Assembly (NCBI RefSeq): GCF_013927005.1 | Contig: NZ_CP055930.1 | Span: forward strand, 3,286,001-3,350,000 | Direction: 5' to 3' | DNA: 64,000 nt | Source of the DNA: Enterobacter sp. RHBSTW-00175 | Lineage (GTDB): Bacteria; Pseudomonadota; Gammaproteobacteria; Enterobacterales; Enterobacteriaceae | Shown: positions 1 through 11,039 of the stretch, in pieces | Layout: each line of letters begins with the position of its first letter | Numbering within the stretch: position 1 is the first letter of the stretch | Position numbers and translations under genes: made by a program | The notes under the pieces: generated by a model | Seen by the model: only the letters and a program-made list of their open reading frames with translations | Databases searched by the model: none | What the model was told of the DNA's origin: nothing

Positions 1-763
1 ACGCCGACGTACTTTCCACGCTATAGAGCAACCAGTCATTCATATCGAACGGGCGGTGGAACCACATGGAGTGGTCAATTGTCGCAACCTGCATCCCTTT
101 TTCCAGGAACCCAACGCCGTGTGGTTGCAGGGCAACCGGCAGGAAGTTGAAGTCGGAAGCGTATCCCAGCAGATACTGATGGACGCGGAAATCCTCCGGC
201 ACGGTGCCGTTGGCGCGGATCCACACCTGACGTTTTGGTGCAGCTACGTGGCCTTTCATCGGGTTATGGAACTCGACGGGGCGAATCTCCAGTGGCTTAT
301 CGCACAGGAATTTCTCTTTCACCTGCGGTGGTAGCAGGTGCGCCAGCGCACGCGCGATATCGGTTTCAGATTTAAGCTCTTCCGGCGATGGGGATGGCGG
401 CATCACTTTTTGATGCTCATAACCCGGTTCAGGCGCCTGGAAAGAGGCCGTCATGTAAAAGATAGGTTTGCCATTCTGAATGGCAGCCACGCGACGGGCA
501 CTAAAACTGTTGCCGTCACGCAACACTTCAACGTCATAAACAATCGGTTTGGCGCTGTCGCCAGGGCGTAAGAAATAGCTGTGAAAAGAGTGCACCAGAC
601 GGTCTGCCGGGACGGTCTCTTTAGCGGCATATAATGCCTGCCCAACGACTTGCCCGCCGAAGACCTGGCGTAAGCCCAAATCTTCGCTCTGTCCACGAAA
701 GAGTCCTTCCTCAATTTTTTCCAGGTTCAGTAATGTCAGCAGATTGTTCAGTGCTTGACTCAT
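1..763 (-). CDS. tesB: Acyl-CoA thioesterase II TesB (3' end outside the window)
   Basis: Hydrolyses acyl-CoA to free fatty acid and CoA in the cytoplasm; a double hot-dog-fold thioesterase. The reverse strand from 763 reads [20 protein letters not shown] and stays very close to E. coli TesB for 254 codons. About 32 C-terminal codons lie beyond the left edge. Two of the three catalytic residues are visible at their E. coli positions, Asp204 (in YASD) and Thr228 (in QVATIDHS). The third, Gln278, falls outside the window. The frame is open with no internal stop, so this is an edge truncation and not a pseudogene. The start is fixed by homology at the N-terminus. It is transcribed divergently from ybaY. 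Confidence 0.97.
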   Translation of the reverse strand, partial: MSQALNNLLTLLNLEKIEEGLFRGQSEDLGLRQVFGGQVVGQALYAAKETVPADRLVHSFHSYFLRPGDSAKPIVYDVEVLRDGNSFSARRVAAIQNGKPIFYMTASFQAPEPGYEHQKVMPPSPSPEELKSETDIARALAHLLPPQVKEKFLCDKPLEIRPVEFHNPMKGHVAAPKRQVWIRANGTVPEDFRVHQYLLGYASDFNFLPVALQPHGVGFLEKGMQVATIDHSMWFHRPFDMNDWLLYSVESTSA

Positions 764-967
764 AGTTGTCCTCAATAAAACGCCGTGGCGAAAGATAAGC
801 AGAGTATAACGCAGATTTGAAAGTGGTCCGATGGGTAGAATAATCTGAATATCGGCCTGAAATCAGGCATTAATCAGTGATTTGTGCCACACTTGTTACG
901 TTATATAAATGTTAACGACATCGGGTGGGATCGATCCCGCTGGTGCATTGATGATAAGGAGACTTCA

Positions 968-1495
968 ATGAAACTCGTGCACATAGTAAGTGGTTTAGCG
1001 ATAGCGGTGGCACTGACTGCCTGCGCAGGTAAGCACGCCAGTACCCAGGCGCCAGCGCCGGATCCAAATACTGTTGACACGCTTTCGCAGCAGACTACTC
1101 AGCAGCCTAACGTTTCTGGTACGGTATGGATCCGTCAGAAAGTGGCTTTACCGCCAGACGCTGTGTTAACGGTCACCCTTTCGGATGCCTCCCTGGCTGA
1201 TGCACCTGCCAAAGTGCTGTCGCAAAGAGCGGTGCGTACCATCGGTAAACAGGCTCCGTTCAGCTTCGTGTTGCCATACAACCCGGCTGACATCCAGCCT
1301 AATGCGCGGATATTGCTGAGTGCAGCAGTCACCGTTAACGGTAAGCTGATGTTTATCACTGATACGGTTCAGGAAGTGATTAACCACGGTGGGACAAAAG
1401 CCGATCTGAATCTGGTTGCGGTGCAGCAGACCGAAGTTCCTGTTTCAGCACAACCACCTGTTGCGGCTGAACCACCTGCCTTAATCCAGCAGTAA
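968..1495 (+). CDS. ybaY: YbaY-family outer-membrane-type lipoprotein
   Basis: A 175-residue lipoprotein of the YbaY family (YscW-like fold); its cellular role is not established. The signal peptide is visible at residues 1-18 with lipobox LTAC and Cys19 as the lipidation site. The core motif SGTVWIRQKVALPPDAVL and most of the middle are nearly identical to E. coli YbaY, while the proline-rich tail (AQPPVAAEPPALIQQ) is species specific and shorter. The start at 968 is chosen because it gives the lipoprotein signal and has ATAAGGAG upstream; an upstream in-frame start at 884 would bury the signal. A hairpin terminator follows. Confidence 0.92.
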   Translation: MKLVHIVSGLAIAVALTACAGKHASTQAPAPDPNTVDTLSQQTTQQPNVSGTVWIRQKVALPPDAVLTVTLSDASLADAPAKVLSQRAVRTIGKQAPFSFVLPYNPADIQPNARILLSAAVTVNGKLMFITDTVQEVINHGGTKADLNLVAVQQTEVPVSAQPPVAAEPPALIQQ

Positions 1496-1503
1496 TGACC
1501 TAT

Positions 1504-1532
1504 GCCCTCTTCCCGGTGAAGAGGGCAGCTGT
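1504..1532. terminator. Bidirectional hairpin between ybaY and atl
   Basis: A perfect 9-bp stem, GCCCTCTTC (1504-1512) with GAAGAGGGC (1518-1526), and a 5-base loop, followed by a T-containing stretch on the plus strand. It lies between two convergent genes, so it can serve both. Confidence 0.75.
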
Positions 1533-1533
1533 T

Positions 1534-1869
1534 TTAGTACACCCAGCGATATTTCTGTAAATCGATTTTCCCGCCCCCCGACACCTGTACGCCTTCAGCG
1601 AGCAATGCCTGTCGCTGGCGCTGTAAATCCGGGCCCGTCAGTGAGATTGTCCCGTGACGATTAACCACCCGATGCCAGGGCAGTGTGCTGCCTTCCGGTA
1701 AACGTTTTAATACGCCGCCTACCTGACGTGCCGCGCGGGGTGAGCCTGCCAGCCGGGCGACATCGCCATAAGTCGTTACATAGCCTTCGGGAATTGAGGC
1801 GATAATCTGCCAGACCCTGACAGGGAATGAGTCAGGTAACGGTTCGGGAATCGAATCGAAAGCGTCCAT
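1534..1869 (-). CDS. atl: Alkyltransferase-like protein (Atl/YbaZ)
   Basis: A 111-residue protein with only the DNA-binding domain of the O6-alkylguanine-DNA alkyltransferase family. The active-site motif reads PWHRV, where a true methyltransferase has PCHRV. The acceptor Cys is replaced by Trp, the signature of Atl proteins. These bind O6-alkylguanine lesions without removing them and channel damage to nucleotide excision repair (known from the family). The recognition helix region GSPRAARQVGGVLKR is intact. E. coli calls this gene ybaZ or atl. It converges with ybaY across a shared hairpin. Confidence 0.93.
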   Translation of the reverse strand: MDAFDSIPEPLPDSFPVRVWQIIASIPEGYVTTYGDVARLAGSPRAARQVGGVLKRLPEGSTLPWHRVVNRHGTISLTGPDLQRQRQALLAEGVQVSGGGKIDLQKYRWVY

Positions 1870-1941
1870 TGTGTTTACCAGACAAGAAAAACCACAGAAT
1901 AAGCGACCCCCGGCGGATTGTGAAGGCGCAATGACTGTTGC

Positions 1942-2349
1942 TCAGGAGGGCTGCTGGACGGTGAATTCCAGTGCCAGGCCGATCACTTTTGTACTGCTGG
2001 CAGCGGGCTGTTCACGCATTGCCACCAGACTTTCCAGAAACTTCAGTTTTCTTGCCTGGGTATTGATGATGAGTTTGGCACGCAGGTCGGGCAGGGCCTG
2101 TGAACAGATTGGATAAATCACCCGTCCGGAAACGGCGACAGGAATTCTGCGCAGATTGACGCAACGCACCACGCCGACAGTGGAATAGAGCACGGCAACA
2201 GGCGTGACAAAAAGCATCGGCTGTTCACTGATGGTCACGAAATCCAGCAGCAATTCAGGACGCAGGTAATTCAGCCCTTTGTGGTGAAGGGTTACGCCAT
2301 CGATGGCGGGCATAACGAGCGTCAGTGTCTGGGGTAATGTGCTAATCAT
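1942..2349 (-). CDS. Uncharacterised 135-residue protein
   Basis: I do not recognise this gene. The frame is open for 135 codons starting MISTLPQTLTLVMPAIDGV, with an AGGG ribosome-binding site about 8 bases before the ATG. It has no signal peptide or membrane segment. The predicted content is mostly beta strand in the first half (LLLDFVTISEQPMLFVTPVAVLY), then a basic VNLRRIPV stretch, and a C-terminal half ending VIGLALEFTVQQPS. The alternation of strands with an RR motif is faintly reminiscent of the N-terminal brake domain or PilZ barrels of YcgR-like proteins, but this is a guess. No gene sits here in E. coli, which argues for an accessory gene. It could also be an unselected open frame. 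Confidence 0.55.
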   Translation of the reverse strand: MISTLPQTLTLVMPAIDGVTLHHKGLNYLRPELLLDFVTISEQPMLFVTPVAVLYSTVGVVRCVNLRRIPVAVSGRVIYPICSQALPDLRAKLIINTQARKLKFLESLVAMREQPAASSTKVIGLALEFTVQQPS

Positions 2350-2513
2350 GGATGTGCCCTGCAGGAATGAAACGCATTCGAACAGTGTGGCATGGGTGAG
2401 TGAATTTACTGCGAAGGGGCTCGCAATCTGTACTTATCAGGCTGTGCAGGCCGTTATCAGGTCTTAAGTTATGCCTCGGTTGTGCAATAAACCGTCATCC
2501 GAATGCCAGCGGC

Positions 2514-2542
2514 TTGCAATTGCCGGACAGCACAGGGATAAT
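2514..2542 (+). promoter_or_regulatory. ffs promoter
   Basis: A -35 TTGCAA (2514-2519), a 17-bp spacer, and a -10 GATAAT (2537-2542), followed by the GC-rich discriminator GCGCCAGCGCG typical of growth-rate-controlled stable RNA promoters. Transcription from about 2549 would leave a leader of about 25 bases before mature 4.5S RNA. This matches the known RNase P-trimmed precursor. Confidence 0.75.
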
Positions 2543-2574
2543 GCGCCAGCGCGTTGGTTAACAACGCTCTCAAT

Positions 2575-2688
2575 GGGGGCTCTGTTGGTTCTCCCGCAAC
2601 GCTACTCTGTTCACCAGGTCAGGTCCGGAAGGAAGCAGCCAGGGCAGACGACGTGTGTGCCGGGATGTAGCTGGCAGGGCCCCCACCC
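2575..2688 (+). ncRNA. ffs: 4.5S RNA of the signal recognition particle
   Basis: A 114-base RNA essentially identical to E. coli 4.5S. It begins GGGGGCTCTGTTGG, carries the conserved Ffh-binding hairpin (CAGGTCAGGTCCGGAAGGAA) and ends GGCAGGGCCCCCACCC, whose GGGCCCCC closes the long helix with the 5' end. A few substitutions relative to E. coli fall in the helical arms. It binds Ffh to form the SRP that targets inner-membrane proteins. Confidence 0.98.
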
Positions 2689-2957
2689 ATTTGTGCTCTC
2701 CCCAGATTTTACCGCACCTCTTTCGTTCCCCAATCTTTGTGCTTGCTGATTTATTCCACAGGAATAAAAGACATTTAATTCAATATGTAATATATCATTC
2801 ATCCAACTGAAATATTATTGTCATAAACATGTAATAATAGACTGTCATTTTATATTTGGGTGAATTTTTTCTGTCATAAGTAAAAAATATAAATCTGGAT
2901 TACATTGTTAATTTCGTGTATTAAATAAAGGACTTATTCCGAAGGGATGAAACAATC

Positions 2958-3209
2958 ATGGCTACTGCGGTATTAAACGTTAAGATTGATGAAGCGCTAA
3001 AAGAAAGACTTCGCCACTACGCAGAAGTGAATAATGAAAATTTAAGCGTGACCACAGAGAAACTGCTACAGCTGGCATTTGAAGCGGTAGAAGAGGTGGG
3101 AGTATCGGAAGAGGATATTGATAATCAGCATACGGAAGAAGAGAGTGTAACTCCTTTTACTCCTAAAGAAATCAAGGCTCTACGTAAACTTCTGAAGAAG
3201 AGAAAATGA
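2958..3209 (+). CDS. Ribbon-helix-helix (CopG/Arc-like) small protein, putative antitoxin
   Basis: An 83-residue protein. The N-terminus, TAVLNVKIDEALKERLRHYA, followed by a helix to about residue 40, is a classic ribbon-helix-helix DNA-binding pattern: one beta strand, then two helices. From about residue 44 the chain is acidic (EEVGVSEEDIDNQHTEEE) and ends in a basic tail KALRKLLKKRK. That layout resembles type II antitoxins, with N-terminal DNA binding and a flexible partner-binding tail. Its stop overlaps the start of the next gene (ATGA at 3206-3209), so the two are translationally coupled. The region is visibly richer in A+T than its neighbours, suggesting acquisition. No named family can be assigned from sequence alone. 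Confidence 0.72.
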   Translation: MATAVLNVKIDEALKERLRHYAEVNNENLSVTTEKLLQLAFEAVEEVGVSEEDIDNQHTEEESVTPFTPKEIKALRKLLKKRK

Positions 3210-3421
3210 AACAACAACTGTCAACCGCCAATGACTACAAAGAGGCCTGTGATTTGTTGCGTTCAGGCTATGTGAAGCATGTACGTCTTGGCTGGAATGT
3301 AGGTAGTGATGAGTTCTTTCGAATTGCGTCTGACTGGTGTGATACCGGCGCAAAAATAAAGAAAGAAGGAGAAAACTTCGTTATTTCTCTTAAGGGTTTC
3401 CCTATTCCTCCTCAGCACTAA
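3206..3421 (+). CDS. Uncharacterised 71-residue partner of the RHH protein
   Basis: The protein is 71 residues with no signal peptide. It starts MKQQLSTANDYKEACDLLRS and contains SDEFFRIASDWCDTGAKI followed by a strand ENFVISLKGFP. I do not recognise it. The helix-then-strand end bears a loose resemblance to the C-terminal half of TusA-like folds, which is not enough for a call. It starts inside the stop codon of the RHH gene and is closed by a strong terminator, so the two form a compact bicistron. By position and size it could be the toxin of a toxin-antitoxin pair; this is inference. Confidence 0.65.
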   Translation: MKQQLSTANDYKEACDLLRSGYVKHVRLGWNVGSDEFFRIASDWCDTGAKIKKEGENFVISLKGFPIPPQH

Positions 3422-3434
3422 GTACCATTCTGTG

Positions 3435-3472
3435 AAAACTGCTGACTGCAATCATTTCAGTCAGCAGTTTTT
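3435..3472. terminator. Strong bidirectional terminator after the RHH bicistron
   Basis: A perfect 14-bp stem, AAAACTGCTGACTG (3435-3448) with CAGTCAGCAGTTTT (3458-3471), and a 9-base loop. The A-run and T-run give a U-tract in either direction. Confidence 0.9.
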
Positions 3473-3566
3473 ATTCTTAATTTTGCTGTGAAATTATCTG
3501 TGATAATAATCACGGGTTATTATGTAACCAGCGTAAATTTCAACCCCAGATTTAATCCTCATCACA

Positions 3567-4991
3567 TTAAACAATGCTCCTTTTTATGGCAGGGGCCGCG
3601 GTTTTATTCAATGCCGTCCACAGCGGCTTGATTCTCATCAGCGCGCTCTCAAGCTCTGCCGGGTCAAGCGTAAAGGGCATTCGTAAATAGCGGTCAAACG
3701 CCCCCGACAGGCCAAAGCGTGTTCCGGTACCCAGATTGATCCCCAGTGTTTCTGCCCGCGCGGCAAGCTGTGTTGCCTGCATTCCTGGTAGCTCCACCCA
3801 GTAAGAAAGCCCGCCTTCCGCCTCGTGGAAAGTCCATTCCGGGAAATGCTCGCGCAGCAATTCACTGCACCGCTTGCGGCGTTCGGCCAGCATTTGCCGC
3901 CGGGCCGGCAAAAACGTGTCGCTGTTTTCGATAAGCCACTGGGTTGCCAGTTGTTCCAGCACCGGTGAACCTAAATCCAGGGTATCGCGCGTCTGGGCGA
4001 GAGTGGCAATGGTCCGCGAAGACGCGCGGATCCAGCCCAGACGCAGGCCCCCCCAAAAACTTTTTCCTGCCGAGCCCAGGGTGATGACCGTTGCCTCTGG
4101 GTTAAATGATGCCAGCGGCGGGGGAGGTGGAGAATCAAACCAGAGATCCACCATGGTTTCATCAACCACCAGCGTGGTGCGGGTCTGTGCGGCAATGTCG
4201 GTAATGGCTTTGCGGGTCGGGATGTCCATACAGCGCCCTGTCGGGTTATGGAAGTCCGGCATCAGGTAAGCCAGTCGTGGCGCGGTTTGTGCAAGCGTTG
4301 CGGCAAAACCGTCGGTATCCCAGCCCGTTTGTGGCAGGGAGACGCCTACCGGCCGGCAAAGTGCCCCCTGGATAGCGGCGATGGCCAGCGGGTAGGTTGG
4401 ATGATCAACCACGACGCGGTCGCCGGGGCCAGTCATCATGCGTAACACCAGCGCAAAGGCACTGACCGCACCGTTGACGACCATCACTTCGTCTGCACGG
4501 GTTGCCAGCCCGCGTGCGGTATAGCGTGCGGCAATGGCTTCCCGCAGGGCCAGCAATCCGGACTGATCGTAACCCGTTAGCGAGAGATACTGCGTAATGG
4601 CAGATAGCGCGTACGTATAGGCCTGGTGAATTTCCGGCCCGGCGTTGAGTGCCGCAGTGGAAAGATCCAGTGCTACGCTTGCCGCTGAGAGGGTGGGTAC
4701 AGCCCGGGAATCAGGCAGGATCACCCGTGATCCACTGCCATGACGGCTCTCCAGATAGCCTTCGTCCCGCAGGCGGGCTAATGCGCTGCTGATGGTTGTA
4801 CGGCTGACGTCCAGCGCAGAGGCCAGTTCACGCTCGCCCGGTAAACGGGTGTTGAGCGCCAGTCGACCATCAAGAATGAGCAGGCGTAAGGCATCTGCCA
4901 GCTGTCGCCAGAGCGGTGTACGGGATGTGGTTTGCTGCCAGTGGCCTAACAAGCGTACCAGTGACTGACTACCAAAACGACGAGATGACAT
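3567..4991 (-). CDS. yczR: MocR-like PLP-binding transcriptional regulator YczR
   Basis: A 474-residue MocR-type regulator. A GntR winged-helix domain (about residues 20-95, RTPLWRQLADALRLLILDGR then ELASALDVSRTTISSALARL) is fused to a fold-type I aminotransferase domain. The PLP site is visible: HNPTGR, VDETMVDLWF, and the Schiff-base lysine in TLGSAGKSFWGGLRLGW. In this family the aminotransferase domain usually acts as an effector sensor and not an enzyme. The upstream in-frame ATG at 5138 would overlap the divergent gene, and MSSRRFGSQSLVRLLG at 4991 is the sensible start. It sits divergently from yczE, the pairing described for YczR in several bacteria, and probably controls that gene. 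Confidence 0.88.
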   Translation of the reverse strand: MSSRRFGSQSLVRLLGHWQQTTSRTPLWRQLADALRLLILDGRLALNTRLPGERELASALDVSRTTISSALARLRDEGYLESRHGSGSRVILPDSRAVPTLSAASVALDLSTAALNAGPEIHQAYTYALSAITQYLSLTGYDQSGLLALREAIAARYTARGLATRADEVMVVNGAVSAFALVLRMMTGPGDRVVVDHPTYPLAIAAIQGALCRPVGVSLPQTGWDTDGFAATLAQTAPRLAYLMPDFHNPTGRCMDIPTRKAITDIAAQTRTTLVVDETMVDLWFDSPPPPPLASFNPEATVITLGSAGKSFWGGLRLGWIRASSRTIATLAQTRDTLDLGSPVLEQLATQWLIENSDTFLPARRQMLAERRKRCSELLREHFPEWTFHEAEGGLSYWVELPGMQATQLAARAETLGINLGTGTRFGLSGAFDRYLRMPFTLDPAELESALMRIKPLWTALNKTAAPAIKRSIV

Positions 4992-4996
4992 ATGCA

Positions 4997-5018
4997 GTCC
5001 ACTATTTGAAAACTGGAC
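4997..5018. promoter_or_regulatory. Inverted repeat in the yczR-yczE divergent promoter
   Basis: GTCCA (4997-5001) and TGGAC (5014-5018) form a dyad 12 bases apart in the 86-bp gap between the divergent genes. A further AAGACCA/TGGTTCTT pair lies closer to yczE. They are candidate YczR sites by position only. Confidence 0.35.
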
Positions 5019-5077
5019 ATTAATCATAAGACCATTTTCGCCGAAGATGAAAGTCTGGTTCTTCGGGGAAGATAAAA

Positions 5078-5689
5078 ATGTTACGTCGTCTGGTACAACT
5101 TTATGTCGGATTAGGGCTGTATGGCCTTTCAACCGCAATGTTTATTCGTTCCGATCTGGGTGTCGATCCGTGGGACGTATTTCATCTTGGGGTGGCAATT
5201 CAGTTGGGGTTGAGCATTGGCACGGTGATTATTTTAATCGGCGCTGCGGTGCTGCTGCTATGGGTTCCGCTGCGCCAGTGGCCTGGGCTTGGCACGATAA
5301 GTAACGTCATTTGTATTGGCCTGGCTGCCGATGCCACGATGGCGCTGATCCCTGAGCTGACCTCACTGCCCCTGCGAATTGCTCTGCTGGTGGCGGGCAT
5401 TATAGTTAATGCGATAGCGACAGGTATGTATATTGGTGCCGGTTTTGGGCCAGGCCCACGCGATGGCCTGATGACAGGCATTCATGCCCGACTGGGTTGG
5501 TCTATCCGCAGTGTGCGTACGTCCATCGAGGTAGCGGTGTTGCTGATTGGCATCATGCTTGGCGGGTCGTTCGGTGTCGGTACGGTGCTGTATGCATTAA
5601 CCATTGGCCCGCTGATCCAGATCTGCTTGCCCTGGTTTCGCCAGAAGCCGCAAGTGCAAAAGATACCTCAGCCTGAGCAAGTTGTTTAA
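5078..5689 (+). CDS. yczE: YczE/YyaS/YitT-family inner-membrane protein
   Basis: A 203-residue integral membrane protein with about five hydrophobic segments (for example VIILIGAAVLLLWVPL, IALLVAGIIVNAIATGMYIGAG and SIEVAVLLIGIMLGGSFGVG). Family signatures are visible: LGVDPWDVFHLG near residue 30 and GAGFGPGPRDGLMTG near residue 120. The substrate is unknown. It is transcribed divergently from the MocR regulator yczR, so it is the likely target of that regulator. The start at 5078 fits the beginning of homology (MLRRLVQLYVGLGLYGLSTA). Confidence 0.88.
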   Translation: MLRRLVQLYVGLGLYGLSTAMFIRSDLGVDPWDVFHLGVAIQLGLSIGTVIILIGAAVLLLWVPLRQWPGLGTISNVICIGLAADATMALIPELTSLPLRIALLVAGIIVNAIATGMYIGAGFGPGPRDGLMTGIHARLGWSIRSVRTSIEVAVLLIGIMLGGSFGVGTVLYALTIGPLIQICLPWFRQKPQVQKIPQPEQVV

Positions 5690-5766
5690 TTATGCGAAGC
5701 GCTCACAAGTATTAACGGCGTGGCCGTGCCAGAATAGCGGCATCTCTTGTCGCGATGTCAAAATGC

Positions 5767-6837
5767 ATGAAAGCTATCACTCTTTATGACGTAGCCCTCC
5801 TCGCAGGGGTTTCTTATCAGACCGTTTCCCGCGTGATTAATGATGCGGAGCATGTCTCCGCCCGCACGCGGGAAAAGGTGCAGCAAGCCATGGCGGAACT
5901 GAACTATGTTCCCAATCGCGGCGCACAACAGCTGGCGGGTAAACGCACCCGGACGCTGGGTCTGATTACGACCGATCTGGCACTTCATGCCCCTTCGCAA
6001 ATTGCTTCTGCGGTAAAAACCCGCGCGGTGGAGAAGGGGGCGAGTGTGCTGATTTCTATGGTGGAACACCCACAACGCTGCCAGGCAGCAGTTCAGGAAC
6101 TTCTGGCACAACGTGTTGAAGGGCTGCTGGTGAACGTGCCGCTGGAAGATGCTGAAGCCGAACAGCTAAAGGCACTGGCATCACCCGTGCCGGTGCTGTT
6201 TTTGGATGTTTCACCCTCAGCGCAGGTCAATAGCCTGGTCTTTGATGCGGCCCAGGGAGCACAGCTGGGGGCTGAACATCTTATCTCGTTGGGTCATCAG
6301 CGGGTTGCCCTGCTGAATGGGCCTGAAAGCTCTGTCTCTGCCAGAGCCCGCCGGGCCGGGTGGCTGGCTTCTCTGGCACAAGCCGGGCTTGAACCTGCCG
6401 GCGTAGTTTTCGGTGACTGGAGCGCCGCTTCCGGTTACGAAAAGGGTCATCAGCTTTTATCGGGCCCGGAGCTGCCGGAGGCTATTCTGGTGGCAAACGA
6501 TCAGATGGCGTTAGGGGTTATGCGTGCCTGCGCGGAAAAAGGGATTGCTGTGCCTGGGCAGATATCCGTTGTGGGTTTTGATGACACAACCGATAGCGCC
6601 TGGTTTTCTCCGCCACTGACCACGGTTCGCCAGGCATTTCGTGAGGCGGGCGAGCGCAGCGTTGAGTGGCTGCTGACCGCGTCTTCCAAAAACGAATGCT
6701 GGCAAGCACAACTTCCGGTGACTCTTATTACCCGTCACTCCAGCGCCCGCCGTACGTCACAGCAGGCGGATCGTGAAGAACTTGCCCGGCAGCTGAAAAC
6801 ACTGGCGCTCTTAGCTGAACAATTAGCACGCGGATAA
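5767..6837 (+). CDS. lacI: Lac repressor LacI
   Basis: A 356-residue LacI-family repressor. The headpiece ITLYDVALLAGVSYQTVSRV is almost that of E. coli LacI, and the hinge ends PNRGAQQLAGKRTRTLGL. The periplasmic-binding-like core contains LALHAPSQIASAVK, INSLVF-type and VANDQMALGVMRA segments matching LacI. The C-terminus (LARQLKTLALLAEQLARG) keeps a leucine-heptad tetramerisation helix, so it is probably tetrameric. The ATG at 5767 is preferred over 5755 because it aligns with E. coli LacI (MKPVTLYDV). It lies 103 bp upstream of lacZ in the same direction, with CRP, promoter and operator elements between. Confidence 0.94.
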   Translation: MKAITLYDVALLAGVSYQTVSRVINDAEHVSARTREKVQQAMAELNYVPNRGAQQLAGKRTRTLGLITTDLALHAPSQIASAVKTRAVEKGASVLISMVEHPQRCQAAVQELLAQRVEGLLVNVPLEDAEAEQLKALASPVPVLFLDVSPSAQVNSLVFDAAQGAQLGAEHLISLGHQRVALLNGPESSVSARARRAGWLASLAQAGLEPAGVVFGDWSAASGYEKGHQLLSGPELPEAILVANDQMALGVMRACAEKGIAVPGQISVVGFDDTTDSAWFSPPLTTVRQAFREAGERSVEWLLTASSKNECWQAQLPVTLITRHSSARRTSQQADREELARQLKTLALLAEQLARG

Positions 6838-6843
6838 GACTTT

Positions 6844-6905
6844 TGTGATCTGACTCGCTTCGCCGCGATCGGACGCTTTACCGCAGGGTTTTGCCAGGGC
6901 ATGTT
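6844..6905 (+). promoter_or_regulatory. lac promoter with CRP site
   Basis: A CRP-like site TGTGA-N6-TCGCT (6844-6859) has its centre about 61 bases before the predicted start site. It is followed by -35 TTTACC (6877-6882), a 17-bp spacer and -10 CATGTT (6900-6905). The arrangement is the class I layout of the E. coli lac promoter, which has TTTACA and TATGTT. Transcription should begin near 6912, inside the operator. The -10 departs from consensus, suggesting strong dependence on CRP. Confidence 0.7.
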
Positions 6906-6911
6906 GACATA

Positions 6912-10033
<3,122 letters not shown>

Positions 10034-10043
10034 CACAAAAGAT

Positions 10044-10064
10044 GCGGCCACGGTTTGTGGCCGC
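10044..10064 (-). terminator. Hairpin between lacZ and rcnA
   Basis: An 8-bp stem GCGGCCAC/GTGGCCGC with a 5-base loop. On the minus strand it is followed by ATCTTTTGTG, so it best fits as the rcnA terminator. It may also end lacZ. Confidence 0.65.
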
Positions 10065-10069
10065 CTGGC

Positions 10070-10906
10070 TCAGGCGAGGATCCCGGTTAACCCGTGGATG
10101 CCCATATACATTCCCACCACTGTTATCAGTGCCGCTGAGATCCACGGCGCTTTGCGTGAAAATTCACTGAATCCCGGCCAGCGTTTGGTGGCATGTTTAA
10201 GGCTCAGGGCGGCAATTGCACCTGAGGCAACCAGCGTTAACGCCAGACCTATACTGAAACTAAACACTAGCGTGGCGCCCAGCGCAAAATGCTTCAGTTG
10301 CAGGCAGATCAGCAGCACCGTAATGGAGGCCGGGCAGGGGATGAGTCCGCCAGTCAACCCGAACATGGCGATTTGCCCTGTCGTGACAGTCTGCCCCTTA
10401 AAACGGCGGTTGATGTCCTGGGCATGGGCGCGCTGGTGGGCGTCTTGCCACTCCTCATCAACCAGTTGATGTGTATGATCGTGGTGATCATGATGGTGGT
10501 CATGGTCATGGTCATGGTCATGGTGGTGATCGTGATGATGATGTTCGTGGTGGTGATCGTGTGGCTGGCTCTCTTTCCAGGTTCGCCATGCCATCCATAA
10601 CGCGATCAGAATAATCATCACGCCTGAAATCAGCTGGAACCAGGGTTCAGAGGTATTTGCATCCCAGCCTCGGCCAAACCATAAGCCTGCCATCGCAATG
10701 ATCCAGACTACCGCTGTATGGGAAAACGTTGCCGCCAGTCCCAGCAGGATCGCCTGTTTTAGCGTACCGCGGATCGCCACAATAAACGCGGCCATCATCG
10801 TTTTTGAGTGCCCTGGTTCCAGGCCATGCAGCGCACCCAGCAAAATTGCGCTCGGCACAAAAAGCCACGCGTTGCCTTGTTGCAGGAGTGAAGTGAAATC
10901 GTTCAT
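10070..10906 (-). CDS. rcnA: Nickel/cobalt efflux protein RcnA
   Basis: A 278-residue inner-membrane NiCoT-type exporter that removes Ni(II) and Co(II) from the cytoplasm. It has six or so membrane segments: the first carries LLGALHGLEPGHSKTMMAAF, the family metal motif, and a later one has GLTGGLIPCPASITVLL. Between them is a cytoplasmic loop (about residues 117-145) dense in alternating His and Asp, expected to bind metal. It is divergent from its repressor gene rcnR, and three RcnR-type operator sequences occupy the intergenic region. The His/Asp loop is coded by a simple GAT/CAT-type repeat and may vary in length among strains. Confidence 0.95.
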   Translation of the reverse strand: MNDFTSLLQQGNAWLFVPSAILLGALHGLEPGHSKTMMAAFIVAIRGTLKQAILLGLAATFSHTAVVWIIAMAGLWFGRGWDANTSEPWFQLISGVMIILIALWMAWRTWKESQPHDHHHEHHHHDHHHDHDHDHDHHHDHHDHTHQLVDEEWQDAHQRAHAQDINRRFKGQTVTTGQIAMFGLTGGLIPCPASITVLLICLQLKHFALGATLVFSFSIGLALTLVASGAIAALSLKHATKRWPGFSEFSRKAPWISAALITVVGMYMGIHGLTGILA

Positions 10907-10941
10907 TAAGAATACCGGGGAAGAAAACGTGTGCTGATACT

Positions 10942-10997
10942 ACTCCCCCCCAGTAGGGTAATACTACCCCCCAGTAGAAAAATACTCAGGGGGAGTA
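10942..10997. promoter_or_regulatory. Three RcnR operator-like sites
   Basis: Three copies of TACT-N7-AGTA, the RcnR recognition layout with a G/C tract. They are TACTCCCCCCCAGTA (10942-10956), TACTACCCCCCAGTA (10963-10977) and TACTCAGGGGGAGTA (10983-10997, G-tract on the other strand and only five G). They are spaced 21 and 20 bp apart, so all lie on one face of the helix, between rcnA and rcnR. Confidence 0.88.
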
Positions 10998-11039
10998 GAG
11001 CATGTTATGCTTCAGTGGCAAAAAATGAGGGAGAGTGAG

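Noticed and set aside
10480..10565. Simple GATGGTCATG-type repeat as a possible separate repeat locus
   Set aside because: It is the coding sequence of the His/Asp-rich metal loop of RcnA.
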